The translations under genes and the position numbers were made by a program. A model generated the notes under the pieces. It was not told the DNA's origin. It did no database searches and saw only the letters and a program-made list of their open reading frames with translations. Positions 1 to 7,947 of a stretch of 33,622 nucleotides of DNA are shown in pieces. This DNA comes from Pseudomonadales bacterium (GTDB lineage: Bacteria; Pseudomonadota; Gammaproteobacteria; Pseudomonadales; Ketobacteraceae), in NCBI GenBank assembly GCA_022361455.1, contig JAKSAW010000579.1, forward strand, positions 1 to 33,622, read 5' to 3'. Within the stretch, counting starts at the first letter, position 1; every line of letters begins with the position of its first letter.

Positions 1-1
1 A

Positions 2-616
2 AAAGTCCTAAACGCTGATGACTTAGATAAAATTGAAAAATTTGGCCGTTACTTGGATGTCGATGGTGATGGCATTTGTTATCGCACTTATCCTGGCACT
101 CATCCTACTAAGGGTTCTTTCTTTACCCGCGGCACTTCACGTGACCCTTATGCGATCTATACCGAAAAAGGTGAGCTTTATGTTGAAAACATGGAGCGCC
201 TGACTAAGAAGTTTAAAACGGCGGAAAGCTATGTGCCTGCTCCTGAGGTAAATGAAGCGGATACGAAAACGGATATCGGTGTGATCTATTATGGCACCAC
301 CGATTTTGCTATTGCCGAAGCGAAAGCGCTGATGGCAGATAAGAATGTCATTGTGAACACGTTACGCATTCGCGCATTCCCGTTTAATGATACGGTTCGC
401 GATTTTATCGAAAATCATAAAGTGATTTTTGTGGTGGATCAGAATAGGGATGCACAAATGCGTACTCTATTAGTGAACGAGCTAGACGTTGATCCCGCAA
501 AGTTAGAATCAGTGTTGAATTTTGATGGTATGCCGATTGTTGCGTCTCTGATCGCGGATGAAATTTGCAACAAGGTTCATGAGCCTACTCCCTTGCGGGC
601 TGCTGGTGAGCATTAA
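2..616 (+). CDS. korA: 2-oxoacid:ferredoxin oxidoreductase alpha subunit, C-terminal part (5' cut by window)
   Basis: The reading frame is open from the first bases of the window, so this is the 3' end of a longer gene. The visible part has the domain II/III character of 2-oxoacid:acceptor oxidoreductase alpha subunits: a segment around TYPGTHPTKGSFFTRGTSRD followed by a C-terminal Rossmann-like domain (IGVIYYGTTDFAIAEAKAL, then VIFVVDQNRDAQ). The family oxidatively decarboxylates 2-oxoacids such as 2-oxoglutarate to acyl-CoA and passes electrons to ferredoxin. The beta subunit follows 72 bp downstream, which supports the call. The exact substrate (2-oxoglutarate or another 2-oxoacid) cannot be read from this fragment. 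Confidence 0.85.
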   Translation, partial: KVLNADDLDKIEKFGRYLDVDGDGICYRTYPGTHPTKGSFFTRGTSRDPYAIYTEKGELYVENMERLTKKFKTAESYVPAPEVNEADTKTDIGVIYYGTTDFAIAEAKALMADKNVIVNTLRIRAFPFNDTVRDFIENHKVIFVVDQNRDAQMRTLLVNELDVDPAKLESVLNFDGMPIVASLIADEICNKVHEPTPLRAAGEH

Positions 617-688
617 AGCCTTGGTTACCGGCACACATTTGAAACGAAGCAGCAGAATTAGCATAACAAGTACAGATAGGTAAAAAAC

Positions 689-1741
689 ATGTCTTTCGCA
701 CGCCCTAACACCAAACACCCTCGGCTTTATGTGAATGACTTAGGTTATACCCGTAAAGATTATCAAGGTGCGATTTCAACTTTATGCGCTGGTTGTGGTC
801 ACGATTCAATAAGTAATGCCATTATTCAAGCGTGTCTTGAATTAAATATAGAGCCTCATAAAGTGGCGAAAATGTCTGGTATTGGTTGTTCTTCTAAATC
901 ACCCAATTACTTTCTCAATCAGTCCCATGGCTTTAATTCGGTTCATGGGCGCATGCCCTCTGTAGCTACTGGTGCAGCCTTAGCGAATCGAGACTTGCTC
1001 TATATCGGTGTATCTGGAGATGGTGATACTGCATCTATTGGCATGGGGCAGTTTGCCCATGTTGTGCGCCGCCAACTGAATATGCTTTATATCGTGGAAA
1101 ATAATGGGGTGTATGGTTTAACCAAAGGGCAGAACTCCGCGACTTTAGATTACGGTTCTAAGTCAAAAAAAGGTGAGGAAAACCTTTATGAGCCCATTGA
1201 TTTAGTTTCCATGGCATTGCAACTAGGCGCTACATTTGTTGCCAGAAGCTTTTCTGGTGATAAGAAACAGTTGGTGCCATTGTTGAAAGCGGCTATGTCC
1301 CATAAGGGATTTGCTTTTATCGATATCATTTCTCCTTGTGTAACCTTTAATAATCATCCTGGCTCCATGAAGAGTTTTGATTATGTGAGGGAGCATATAC
1401 AGCAAACCGGTAAATCAGATTTTATTCCCATGGAAGAAGAAATTTGTGTGGAGTATGAGCCCGGTAAAACTCAAGAAGTTACCCTGCACGATGGCTCAGT
1501 GTTGCATTTTCATAAGGACGACAACTACTTTGATCGCACTGATCGTTGGGCCGCGCTCTCGGAAATTGAAAAGTTTAAGAAACAAGGTGAAATTCTAACA
1601 GGGCTTCTCTATGTGGAACCAGATGCCAGTGATACGCATCAAATGCTTAATGTTTCCAAGAAGCCTTTAAACAGTCTTTCTGAGATGGAACTATGTCCTG
1701 GTAGTCAGTCTCTAAAAGCAATTAACGCCAGCCTTCGCTAA
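689..1741 (+). CDS. korB: 2-oxoacid:ferredoxin oxidoreductase beta subunit
   Basis: This 350-residue protein is the thiamine-diphosphate-binding beta subunit. The N-terminal region has CAGCGHDS, and the TPP/Mg motif is GDGDTASIGMGQF followed by ENNGVYGLTKGQ. These are typical of KorB/PorB subunits, which bind TPP and a 4Fe-4S cluster. It follows the alpha subunit with a 72-bp gap and an AGG-type ribosome site about 8 bases before the ATG. The two subunits should form a cytoplasmic heterodimer that carries out CoA-dependent oxidation of a 2-oxoacid with ferredoxin reduction. The stop codon runs into an A-tract and a hairpin that ends the unit. The exact substrate is inferred, with 2-oxoglutarate most common for this length. 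Confidence 0.88.
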   Translation: MSFARPNTKHPRLYVNDLGYTRKDYQGAISTLCAGCGHDSISNAIIQACLELNIEPHKVAKMSGIGCSSKSPNYFLNQSHGFNSVHGRMPSVATGAALANRDLLYIGVSGDGDTASIGMGQFAHVVRRQLNMLYIVENNGVYGLTKGQNSATLDYGSKSKKGEENLYEPIDLVSMALQLGATFVARSFSGDKKQLVPLLKAAMSHKGFAFIDIISPCVTFNNHPGSMKSFDYVREHIQQTGKSDFIPMEEEICVEYEPGKTQEVTLHDGSVLHFHKDDNYFDRTDRWAALSEIEKFKKQGEILTGLLYVEPDASDTHQMLNVSKKPLNSLSEMELCPGSQSLKAINASLR

Positions 1742-1748
1742 AAAAAGA

Positions 1749-1766
1749 GGGGTACCGAGGTACCCC
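1749..1766. terminator. Hairpin between korB and convergent SDR gene
   Basis: Arms GGGGTACC (1749-1756) and GGTACCCC (1759-1766) are perfectly complementary. On the plus strand the hairpin is followed only by TT. On the minus strand it is followed by TCTTTTTT, so it should work best as an intrinsic terminator for the minus-strand SDR operon, and more weakly for korB. Confidence 0.7.
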
Positions 1767-1828
1767 TTAAGCTAGGTTTGGCAAAGGGTAAATCTTTACT
1801 CAAGCTAAATTCATCGACTCAATCTAAT

Positions 1829-2665
1829 TTAACTCGACGCAGCAGTTGAGGAATCCGCTTGTTTAATGCTTGGTTTCCATAAACCTAAAGTATCGAATGC
1901 CTTAATCCAAAAGCGCGGAGCTACACCATATATTTTTAACGTTGCTTTAAGGGAGGCAGGAAAAATCACCTCGCGCTTGTCTTTCTTTATTGCACGAATT
2001 ACTTGCCTCGCCACTTCCTCAGGTTCAAGAACAGGAAATACCTTAGATATTTTTGGATACCAATCCATATCTGCATCATTTTGTTCAAAGTAACCGGTAT
2101 TCACTTCACCAGGGCAAACCATGGTGACGCCAATTCCCTGATGATGTAATTCTTCATACAGTGATTGTGATAAACCCACCATCGCATAACGGGATGCGGT
2201 ATAGGGCATCATATTGGGAATCGGTAAAATTCCAGCCGGGCTGATCATATTGACGATATGCCCGGATTTCCTAGTTAACATATCCGGAATCACTGAGTGT
2301 GATGCCGCAACAGCTGCACCAAAGGGCAGTTGAACCGGTAGCATGGCTTCATCATGGGTTTGTAGATCCATTGGCTTGAAGGTGCCGGCGCCGGCGTTAT
2401 TTATTAAGATGTCGACTGGCCCAAGGGTGTCGACAATTCTTTGATAGGTTTCTTGCCAATTGATACTGCATCTAAGGTCGCAGGTAAAAGGCAAAACAAC
2501 ATCGCCAAATTGTTGCAGTTCCTGCGTGGCTTCTAAGAGCGTTGTTGAATTTGATGCAACAATGGCTACCTTTGCCCCTTCCTCAAGTAAGCCTTTCGCG
2601 ATGCATTTTCCAATACCTTTGGAACCACCGGTAACGATTGCAACTTTATCTTTTAGGTCTTTCAT
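1829..2665 (-). CDS. Short-chain dehydrogenase/reductase with Arg in place of the catalytic Lys
   Basis: This is a classical SDR of 278 residues: cofactor loop GGSKGIGK near residue 13, NNAG at about residue 89, and an active-site stretch NMISPAG ... YTASRYA. The usual YxASK signature reads YTASR here, so the catalytic Lys is Arg. The codon is cgt on the coding strand, and the frame around it is intact. The gene starts 15 bases after the stop of the upstream desaturase-reductase fusion, so the two are very probably one operon. A role as NAD(P)-dependent oxidoreductase on a lipid or alcohol/ketone substrate is inferred from the family and the neighbour. Activity is uncertain because of the Lys-to-Arg change. 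The C-terminal 40 residues lie beyond the usual SDR core. Confidence 0.88.
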   Translation of the reverse strand: MKDLKDKVAIVTGGSKGIGKCIAKGLLEEGAKVAIVASNSTTLLEATQELQQFGDVVLPFTCDLRCSINWQETYQRIVDTLGPVDILINNAGAGTFKPMDLQTHDEAMLPVQLPFGAAVAASHSVIPDMLTRKSGHIVNMISPAGILPIPNMMPYTASRYAMVGLSQSLYEELHHQGIGVTMVCPGEVNTGYFEQNDADMDWYPKISKVFPVLEPEEVARQVIRAIKKDKREVIFPASLKATLKIYGVAPRFWIKAFDTLGLWKPSIKQADSSTAASS

Positions 2666-2680
2666 GTTGTTCCCGCTGAA

Positions 2681-4648
2681 TTAGTTGGTTCGTTCTGTGA
2701 GTGTTAGATCGCTTAGAGGTTTGCATTGACAGGCGAGTGTAAAGCCTGCTTGTTTTTCCTCTTCTAAGATTCCGGGTATTGAATCTGGAATCTCATTGCT
2801 GGCACCCGCTTCAACTTTAAGCTTACAGCTACCGCATGTTCCGTTGCCGCAGGCGTGGGGAATATTAACCCCTTGTTGCTTAGCAACCTCCAGAACAGTT
2901 TGATTGGATGCTACTTGTAATTGATGTAGATGGCCGTTGGCGGTATAGATTTCAACGGCTTTAAGTTCACCAATAGGGGCGGTTACTGTCGCCACAAATT
3001 GTTCTATATGCACTCGTTGTTGATTCACGCCAAAAGTGGTGAGGCTATTTACGACAGCATCTTTCATGGCCTCCGGGCCGCAAATATAAAACTCGGTTTT
3101 AGTAGTGTTTTCTATTAGTTGGTCATTGACTTCAAGATCTAGTAGATCGCCAAGTAACGATTCATTTAGTCGGCCCACGGAACCGATAACAGAATCACCA
3201 GGATTCTCAATCACATAACTGATCTTGAAACGCTCTGGGTGTTTGGCTGCTAGTGCTTGCAAGTATTCAAAAAACATAATGCTTTGGTTGTCGCGGCAAG
3301 CATAAATTAAGTGTATTGGAAGCGCTGGATCCGACTTCAATGCGGTTTCTACGATGGCAAGGATTGGGGTTATACCACTACCACCGGCGATTAATACTAA
3401 TTCGTAGATATCCTTGTGTTCCTTAGGTGGAAACACAAAATCTCCAAAGGGTCCTTCTACGATAAGTTCGTCTCCCACCGAAAGCATTTGATTGAGGTAG
3501 CTTGAAACTAGGCCGTTTGGTGTTTCTCTGACGGCGATTTTTAGTTGGTCACCACCTGGTGCTTCGCAAAGGGAGTAGCAGCGCGTTTGTTGCGCGTCAT
3601 TAAGCCATTTGCTAACGGTAATATATTGGCCTGCTTGGTAGTTCAATGAGCTATTTTCAGGCATCTCGAAAGTGATGGATACTGCATCTGATGTTAGTCG
3701 CTCAATCTCACTCACTTTTAACAATTGGTGGATAGAAGCAGCGTTTTGTCCTGGCCCAGCCGCATGTGGCGACTTGAGAAAGCGGGGGCGAGCGCCCATA
3801 CCGATATTTTCTAGGGGAGCATTTTCCGCTTCTAATTCCGGAAGCGTTTTATAGAATACTTGTTGATATTTGTACCAAGGTAATCGTGGGTACAAGTGAT
3901 GAATCAAATGATAGTTTTGTCCAAGTAAAAGGATATTCCATAGTCGCCCTTCATAGATACGAGTGTTCTGAAATCGAGCTAGTGATTTATGGGGATGGTG
4001 CGGTAAATAGTCGAAGAACATTGCTAAGAAGAAAATTGCTACAACTAAGGGAATAATTGCAAAGCATAATACTTCTAATGCGAAGCCGTTGAGGCTTAAG
4101 CCTAGTAGTGTTCCCATAACCAATAGTATAAAAGTTACGGTGCTCGGGTAGGTGTCTCGAATCACTTTAACGTTTTTTAGTTTTGTTAGTGCCAACCAAT
4201 GGTATTTAAACGGAACGCTATAAGCACCCTTTACAACGTCCAACCAACTGTTTGCATCTGGCATATAATCAGGATCACGACCAGGATCATTAGTGAAGGC
4301 ATGATGACGATCATGAATCTTCTGGAAAAAGCGATAGGGCACCAAAATTAAAGGAACAGAAGCTGCCCAGCCAATAACGCTTTCCAAAGGCTTTAAAGGG
4401 GAGCCTAGTTGAAAGATATTTCCGTGGCCCGCATCATGGGCAACAGTGAAACTCGCGAAGGCTAGATAGCTGCAAATTAACGTCGCTAAAGGATAGGAAA
4501 TTTCACCAGACACAGCGGCTGGAATGACAACAGCATAGCCCAGTAAAATGCCTAAAAACAAAAAAATCGTACCCCAAGCTACTTGCGGCATTGCAGCTTG
4601 CCAAGCTTGCTCACTAGCATTCTTTGTTATGGTTTCTGAGTTTTGCAT
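2681..4648 (-). CDS. Self-contained fatty-acid desaturase/hydroxylase fused to flavin reductase and 2Fe-2S ferredoxin
   Basis: This 655-residue protein joins three modules. Residues about 20-290 form a membrane di-iron desaturase/hydroxylase with the three histidine boxes HDAGH (71-75), HDRHH (112-116) and HLIHH (247-251), between hydrophobic membrane segments. Residues about 310-560 form a ferredoxin-NADP reductase-type unit with the FAD motif RCYS (366-369), the nucleotide motif GGSGITP (422-428) and CGPEAM. Residues about 565-655 form a plant-type 2Fe-2S domain with Cys600, Cys605, Cys608 and Cys640. The whole electron chain from NAD(P)H to the di-iron site is therefore on one chain. A strong ribosome site (GAGGAGGG) precedes the ATG. 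The next gene in the operon is an SDR, and an AraC gene diverges upstream. The substrate is unknown; a fatty acyl chain or a related lipid is likely. Confidence 0.9.
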   Translation of the reverse strand: MQNSETITKNASEQAWQAAMPQVAWGTIFLFLGILLGYAVVIPAAVSGEISYPLATLICSYLAFASFTVAHDAGHGNIFQLGSPLKPLESVIGWAASVPLILVPYRFFQKIHDRHHAFTNDPGRDPDYMPDANSWLDVVKGAYSVPFKYHWLALTKLKNVKVIRDTYPSTVTFILLVMGTLLGLSLNGFALEVLCFAIIPLVVAIFFLAMFFDYLPHHPHKSLARFQNTRIYEGRLWNILLLGQNYHLIHHLYPRLPWYKYQQVFYKTLPELEAENAPLENIGMGARPRFLKSPHAAGPGQNAASIHQLLKVSEIERLTSDAVSITFEMPENSSLNYQAGQYITVSKWLNDAQQTRCYSLCEAPGGDQLKIAVRETPNGLVSSYLNQMLSVGDELIVEGPFGDFVFPPKEHKDIYELVLIAGGSGITPILAIVETALKSDPALPIHLIYACRDNQSIMFFEYLQALAAKHPERFKISYVIENPGDSVIGSVGRLNESLLGDLLDLEVNDQLIENTTKTEFYICGPEAMKDAVVNSLTTFGVNQQRVHIEQFVATVTAPIGELKAVEIYTANGHLHQLQVASNQTVLEVAKQQGVNIPHACGNGTCGSCKLKVEAGASNEIPDSIPGILEEEKQAGFTLACQCKPLSDLTLTERTN

Positions 4649-4713
4649 GGTTAATCCCTCCTCGTTATGTCATTACTCTAAACGGAGTCAGCAAAACTTT
4701 GCTTTTCTTAAAT

Positions 4714-4741
4714 TGACATTGTTATTATCATTAACTGACAT
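4714..4741. promoter_or_regulatory. Direct repeat TGACAT, candidate AraC-type operator
   Basis: TGACAT occurs at 4714-4719 and again at 4736-4741, 22 bp start to start, which is two helical turns. This is the usual geometry for an AraC-family dimer. It lies in the 113-bp gap between the desaturase fusion and the divergent AraC gene. The first copy, TTGACA, could also serve as a -35 element. Confidence 0.5.
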
Positions 4742-4761
4742 GACTGGTTATTTGGTGATCT

Positions 4762-5787
4762 ATGGCTAACAACCTCTACTTGAGCAAAACTTACGTACAG
4801 ATTGCCCTGAATCTAGGGTTCGTTACTCAAGAAAAAGCATTTGAAAACACAGGGTTAACGTTAGATAAACTCGAGAAAATGGATCAGATTGAGTTTGAAC
4901 TGGCGATTAGGCTGCTGAGTAATTTGAATCAGTACAGCAGCACACCATTGTGGCCCACCATTCTTGGTGCTCACCTGAGCGTGACCAATCATGGCCCTCT
5001 GGGCTACGCGACTATTAGTGCGCCCACCTTAGGTAAAGCCATTGCTACCTTCGTTGAGTGGGGGCAAGTGCGCTTTGCTTGTTATACCGGTGAGGTAGTT
5101 GAGCAAGAAGATCGTATGGAAGTTATCATTGAGGATATTACCGGGCATCCTCTTTTTAAACGCTTTTTCTTCGAGTGTTATATCCGGGCCTTTGAAATAT
5201 TAATTACCTTGATTATGGGCAAGCCACCAAAAGGCTACACGGAAATTTATATGGAGCGTGTGGCAGATACAGTGGAAATTGAGTTAAGAGCTGCCTATGA
5301 CTCCACTTTGGTTTTTGGGGCAGAGTGCAATAAATTAGTCGTTCCCAAAGAGCTTTGGTACACGCGGTCTGTGCTTTACGATAAGGATTCCTACGAACTT
5401 AATATCAGAAAATGTCAGCAGCTTTTGGATGAGCGCAACTTGGAAGGAAGGCCAGATCTTGCGGTAAAAAGTGCTATAAACAAGCATTTTGATCGCATCC
5501 TTAATGAGAATTTGCCACCCAGCCCACCACCTAAACTTTCGCTGATTAGCGAACAGCTACATATGTCAGAGCGAACGCTAATTCGAAAACTTAAATCGTA
5601 TAACACTGCTTATGCTGCGATCTTAGAAAGGGAAAGGGCGGAGCTAGCGACGCGCTTACTAGGGGAAGCTAAGTACACGGTTTTTGATGTGGCTGAGCTC
5701 TTGGGTTATCGCGAATCAGCAAACTTTTGCCGTGCTTTTAAGCAATGGTACGGTATGAGCCCCACCGCTTACCGCCGCTCACATTAA
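4762..5787 (+). CDS. AraC-family transcriptional regulator (arabinose-binding-like N-domain)
   Basis: This is a 341-residue regulator. Residues 1 to about 230 match the ligand-sensing domain of the OruR/ArgR-type AraC group (for example LGAHLSVTNHGPLGYATISA). The C-terminal 100 residues hold the double helix-turn-helix: LSLISEQLHMSERTLIRKL and then VFDVAELLGYRESANFCRAF, ending GMSPTAYRR. It is divergent from the desaturase-reductase fusion with a direct repeat in the gap, so it probably controls that operon in response to a lipid or related ligand. A second regulator of the same length and class lies at 22286-23311, again beside a desaturase gene. Confidence 0.9.
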   Translation: MANNLYLSKTYVQIALNLGFVTQEKAFENTGLTLDKLEKMDQIEFELAIRLLSNLNQYSSTPLWPTILGAHLSVTNHGPLGYATISAPTLGKAIATFVEWGQVRFACYTGEVVEQEDRMEVIIEDITGHPLFKRFFFECYIRAFEILITLIMGKPPKGYTEIYMERVADTVEIELRAAYDSTLVFGAECNKLVVPKELWYTRSVLYDKDSYELNIRKCQQLLDERNLEGRPDLAVKSAINKHFDRILNENLPPSPPPKLSLISEQLHMSERTLIRKLKSYNTAYAAILERERAELATRLLGEAKYTVFDVAELLGYRESANFCRAFKQWYGMSPTAYRRSH

Positions 5788-5902
5788 CGATTTACCGTTA
5801 ATCCTTTTAAATAGAATCACTTAGATGGGCCTGTTGAGCTCATGCTAATTGTTGGTGGTCGGTATTTAATTGAATTTAGCAATCAATAGTTGACTCTCTT
5901 CC

Positions 5903-5946
5903 TAATGATTATTAATCTTACTGCGTGGTAAGATTAATAATCATTA
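5903..5946. repeat. 19-bp perfect inverted repeat upstream of membrane-protein gene
   Basis: TAATGATTATTAATCTTAC (5903-5921) is followed by a 6-base loop TGCGTG and its exact reverse complement (5928-5946). It sits 15 bases before the ATG at 5962, just ahead of the ribosome site AAAGGGGGAAA. It is very AT-rich and has no T-tract, so it is more likely an operator or an mRNA 5' stem than a terminator. The right arm resembles part of a Fur box (AATAATCATTAT), but the resemblance is partial. Confidence 0.7.
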
Positions 5947-5961
5947 TATAAAGGGGGAAAT

Positions 5962-6786
5962 ATGACTGCTACCGCAACGGCTAACCAGTTTGACCTGGTT
6001 TCGCAAGCGACTCCAAGACTCGCTTCAGCATCGGCACTTAAGCTCTTTTGGCTATGGACCTTGTTTTGGTGGGGCGGGGTAGGCGTATTTGCCTTCTTGT
6101 TCTTCTTCGGCGCTATAGATTTCGTGACTAGTACTAAATTTCCGCTCTACGGTATTAGTATTTGGTTGAATGGATGTTTATTGCCGTTCTTGCTGCCGAA
6201 TCGAGACCAGCAATCAAAAATGAGCTTGTATCATGATGCTCTTGTGATTTGGATGTTGTCCTATACGCTCACCAACTTGCTATGGGAAATCCCTTGGGTA
6301 ATTTTCTCACCCTTTGTTTTTGAGAACTTACATACGATTGATGACGTTGTCGCGCAGACTGCATTTATGCGTGAAAGCATCTTTAATATGTATTGGTGGA
6401 TGTTGGCATCTTTTAGTTGTGTCGATCTACGCACCGTCAATCATGATCCTACTTTCTATACGTTAGAACTCTATGCCTTCGTTAATGTGGCTTCTACTTT
6501 TTACTTTTTCCACCTTCACAAAAAACGTTCACCTTATCGCTACCTTGTTCCTATTTTAGGATGTGGTGAACCAGTGGCAGCGACCTTTATTTTCTCATTC
6601 ACTGAAGTGTTTGCTGACTTCGAAAATATGGTAGGTGGCACGGCGGATACTTTATTGGCGCTAGTTTGGACTCAGTACCAATATATCGTATTCCCATTAT
6701 TATTCGGTTATGTGGGCGTGAAGTTGTTACTCAACGATTGGCAAGAAAGCCAAAAAGATAAAGGTAATTTGGCACCCGCCTACTAG
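5962..6786 (+). CDS. Polytopic membrane protein, unknown function
   Basis: This 274-residue protein is rich in Trp and Phe, with about six or seven hydrophobic segments (roughly residues 30-52, 62-80, 92-116, 136-156, 168-184, 196-216, 228-256). Distinct features are LLWEIPW in the third segment and acidic/polar residues inside membrane segments (CGEPVAA, SFTEVFADF). The size and polar membrane residues are loosely like EXPERA/emopamil-binding-type proteins (sterol isomerase fold), but I do not recognise a diagnostic motif. The start is supported by AGGGGGA 7 bases before the ATG. It stands alone behind a long inverted repeat, suggesting its own regulation. Lipid neighbours suggest, but do not prove, a lipid-related role. 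Confidence 0.75.
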   Translation: MTATATANQFDLVSQATPRLASASALKLFWLWTLFWWGGVGVFAFLFFFGAIDFVTSTKFPLYGISIWLNGCLLPFLLPNRDQQSKMSLYHDALVIWMLSYTLTNLLWEIPWVIFSPFVFENLHTIDDVVAQTAFMRESIFNMYWWMLASFSCVDLRTVNHDPTFYTLELYAFVNVASTFYFFHLHKKRSPYRYLVPILGCGEPVAATFIFSFTEVFADFENMVGGTADTLLALVWTQYQYIVFPLLFGYVGVKLLLNDWQESQKDKGNLAPAY

Positions 6787-6822
6787 TTGGCATTAGTGTT
6801 GAAATAAAAAACTCGGTGGAAT

Positions 6823-7443
6823 CTACAGCTGTTGAATAGCGTCATGTAGATTCTTCCGAGCTTGCTCTTCATATTTATTTTTAAACACATCCGTAAAATA
6901 AATAGTGGGTTGGTCTAAAAAGGATTGCAGTACTTTGCGTCGGCCTTTGCGGTATAAAAAATTGGGTACGGATTTATACTCTTGTCGTATCCAAGATTCG
7001 TAGTCACTATACAAGCTTGCTTCACTTCCAAGAATGCTCAGGTCAATATCCAATAGCGCTTTCTCATCATGATTGGTTGGAGCACTGGGATGCTTGGTCA
7101 GAATGACAAGGTGAGCAATTTTTTCAGTACGTACCGAATCGAACTTTAGATTGTCCAATGTCATGATGGCAAACTCAGCGCTCTTTTCCTCATTATCCTT
7201 AGCCAATGGATCATAGATAACATCGTGAAACCAAATTGCTAACTCAATATCCTGTGGTGAGTCTAAATTCTCAAATTGATCTAAGTGATTTAAGCACGCG
7301 CTGATATGATTGAGATTATGATAATAGCGATGTGGTTCCTGGTAGTGGTTGATAATAGACTCGAAACCGTAGCCTAAATTACAAATGCTAGTGTTTTTTG
7401 GAAAGAGCGAATGCCAACGTTTTTCAAGAGCATTGAGTGTCAT
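6823..7443 (-). CDS. HD-domain predicted metal-dependent phosphohydrolase
   Basis: This is a 206-residue protein of the small HD-superfamily group. The first histidine region is HRYYHNLNHI, and the HD pair is in AIWFHDVIYDP, followed by KDNEEKSAEFA. This order of metal-binding His and Asp residues is characteristic of the family, which is usually 190-210 residues and cytoplasmic. The biological substrate is not known for this group. It is transcribed in the same direction as the HxlR gene upstream (36-bp gap), so the two may be cotranscribed. No signal peptide is visible. Confidence 0.82.
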   Translation of the reverse strand: MTLNALEKRWHSLFPKNTSICNLGYGFESIINHYQEPHRYYHNLNHISACLNHLDQFENLDSPQDIELAIWFHDVIYDPLAKDNEEKSAEFAIMTLDNLKFDSVRTEKIAHLVILTKHPSAPTNHDEKALLDIDLSILGSEASLYSDYESWIRQEYKSVPNFLYRKGRRKVLQSFLDQPTIYFTDVFKNKYEEQARKNLHDAIQQL

Positions 7444-7479
7444 ATCTACATAACCTGAATTCGACGATTTCCTAAATTG

Positions 7480-7836
7480 TTAGCATTCCCGAGAATTGAT
7501 TTCTTGAGAAATTTCTTCTTGCAGCTTTTCTAGTTCGTCTAAAATGCGAATAAATTTCTGACCAAAGGCGGTCACCTTATATTCCACTTTTGGCGGAGTT
7601 TCGTTGTAAGTTACCTTGTTGAGAATGCCAAATTCTACATTTTTTCTCAGGCATTGATTAAGCACTTTAGTGCTGAGGCCCTCCACGCTACGTACCATCT
7701 CACCTGGGCGATTGATCCCATTGGCCAGTAGTTGATACACGGTTAACGACCATTTGCACCCGTAGATCGTTTCCACCATGCGGGCAGACTTATCTGGCGC
7801 TGATTTTCGTGAAAATATTTTCTCGTTTGAATTCAT
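7480..7836 (-). CDS. HxlR-family winged-helix transcriptional regulator
   Basis: This 118-residue protein has the HxlR (DUF24) core: the IYGCKWSLTVYQLLANG helix, GLSTKVLNQCLRKNVEFGIL as the recognition region, and the wing VEYKVTAFGQKF. Cysteines at about residue 27 (GCKW), residue 62 and the last residue could take part in redox or electrophile sensing, as in some relatives, but this is inference. The gene diverges from an SDR gene. The 111-bp gap carries a 7-bp inverted repeat of the type such regulators bind, so the likely job is repression of the SDR gene and of itself. Confidence 0.9.
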   Translation of the reverse strand: MNSNEKIFSRKSAPDKSARMVETIYGCKWSLTVYQLLANGINRPGEMVRSVEGLSTKVLNQCLRKNVEFGILNKVTYNETPPKVEYKVTAFGQKFIRILDELEKLQEEISQEINSREC

Positions 7837-7848
7837 AAAGATGTACCA

Positions 7849-7884
7849 AAAAGTACCTACCCCACCGAAAAGTGCCTACTTTTC
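7849..7884. promoter_or_regulatory. Candidate HxlR operator in divergent promoter region
   Basis: A perfect inverted repeat GAAAAGT (7867-7873) / ACTTTTC (7878-7884) is separated by GCCT. AAAAGTACCTAC (7849-7860) and AAAAGTGCCTAC (7868-7879) form a direct repeat 19 bp apart. GTAC-centred AAAGT/ACTTT sites are typical for HxlR-type dimers. The site is 12-48 bp upstream of the regulator and 63-98 bp upstream of the SDR. Confidence 0.6.
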
Positions 7885-7947
7885 AAGAGTCTAGGGCGTT
7901 TATTAAGCTGAGTCCACAGTTTAGCAATTAACCGAGGAGCAAAGCTA

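Noticed and set aside
509..718. Antisense ORF over the korA end
   Set aside because: It overlaps well-supported genes, has no family features and follows their codon structure in reverse.
5928..5946. Fur box in the 19-bp inverted repeat
   Set aside because: Only part of one arm resembles the Fur consensus and no iron gene is near; the symmetry of the full repeat explains the site better.
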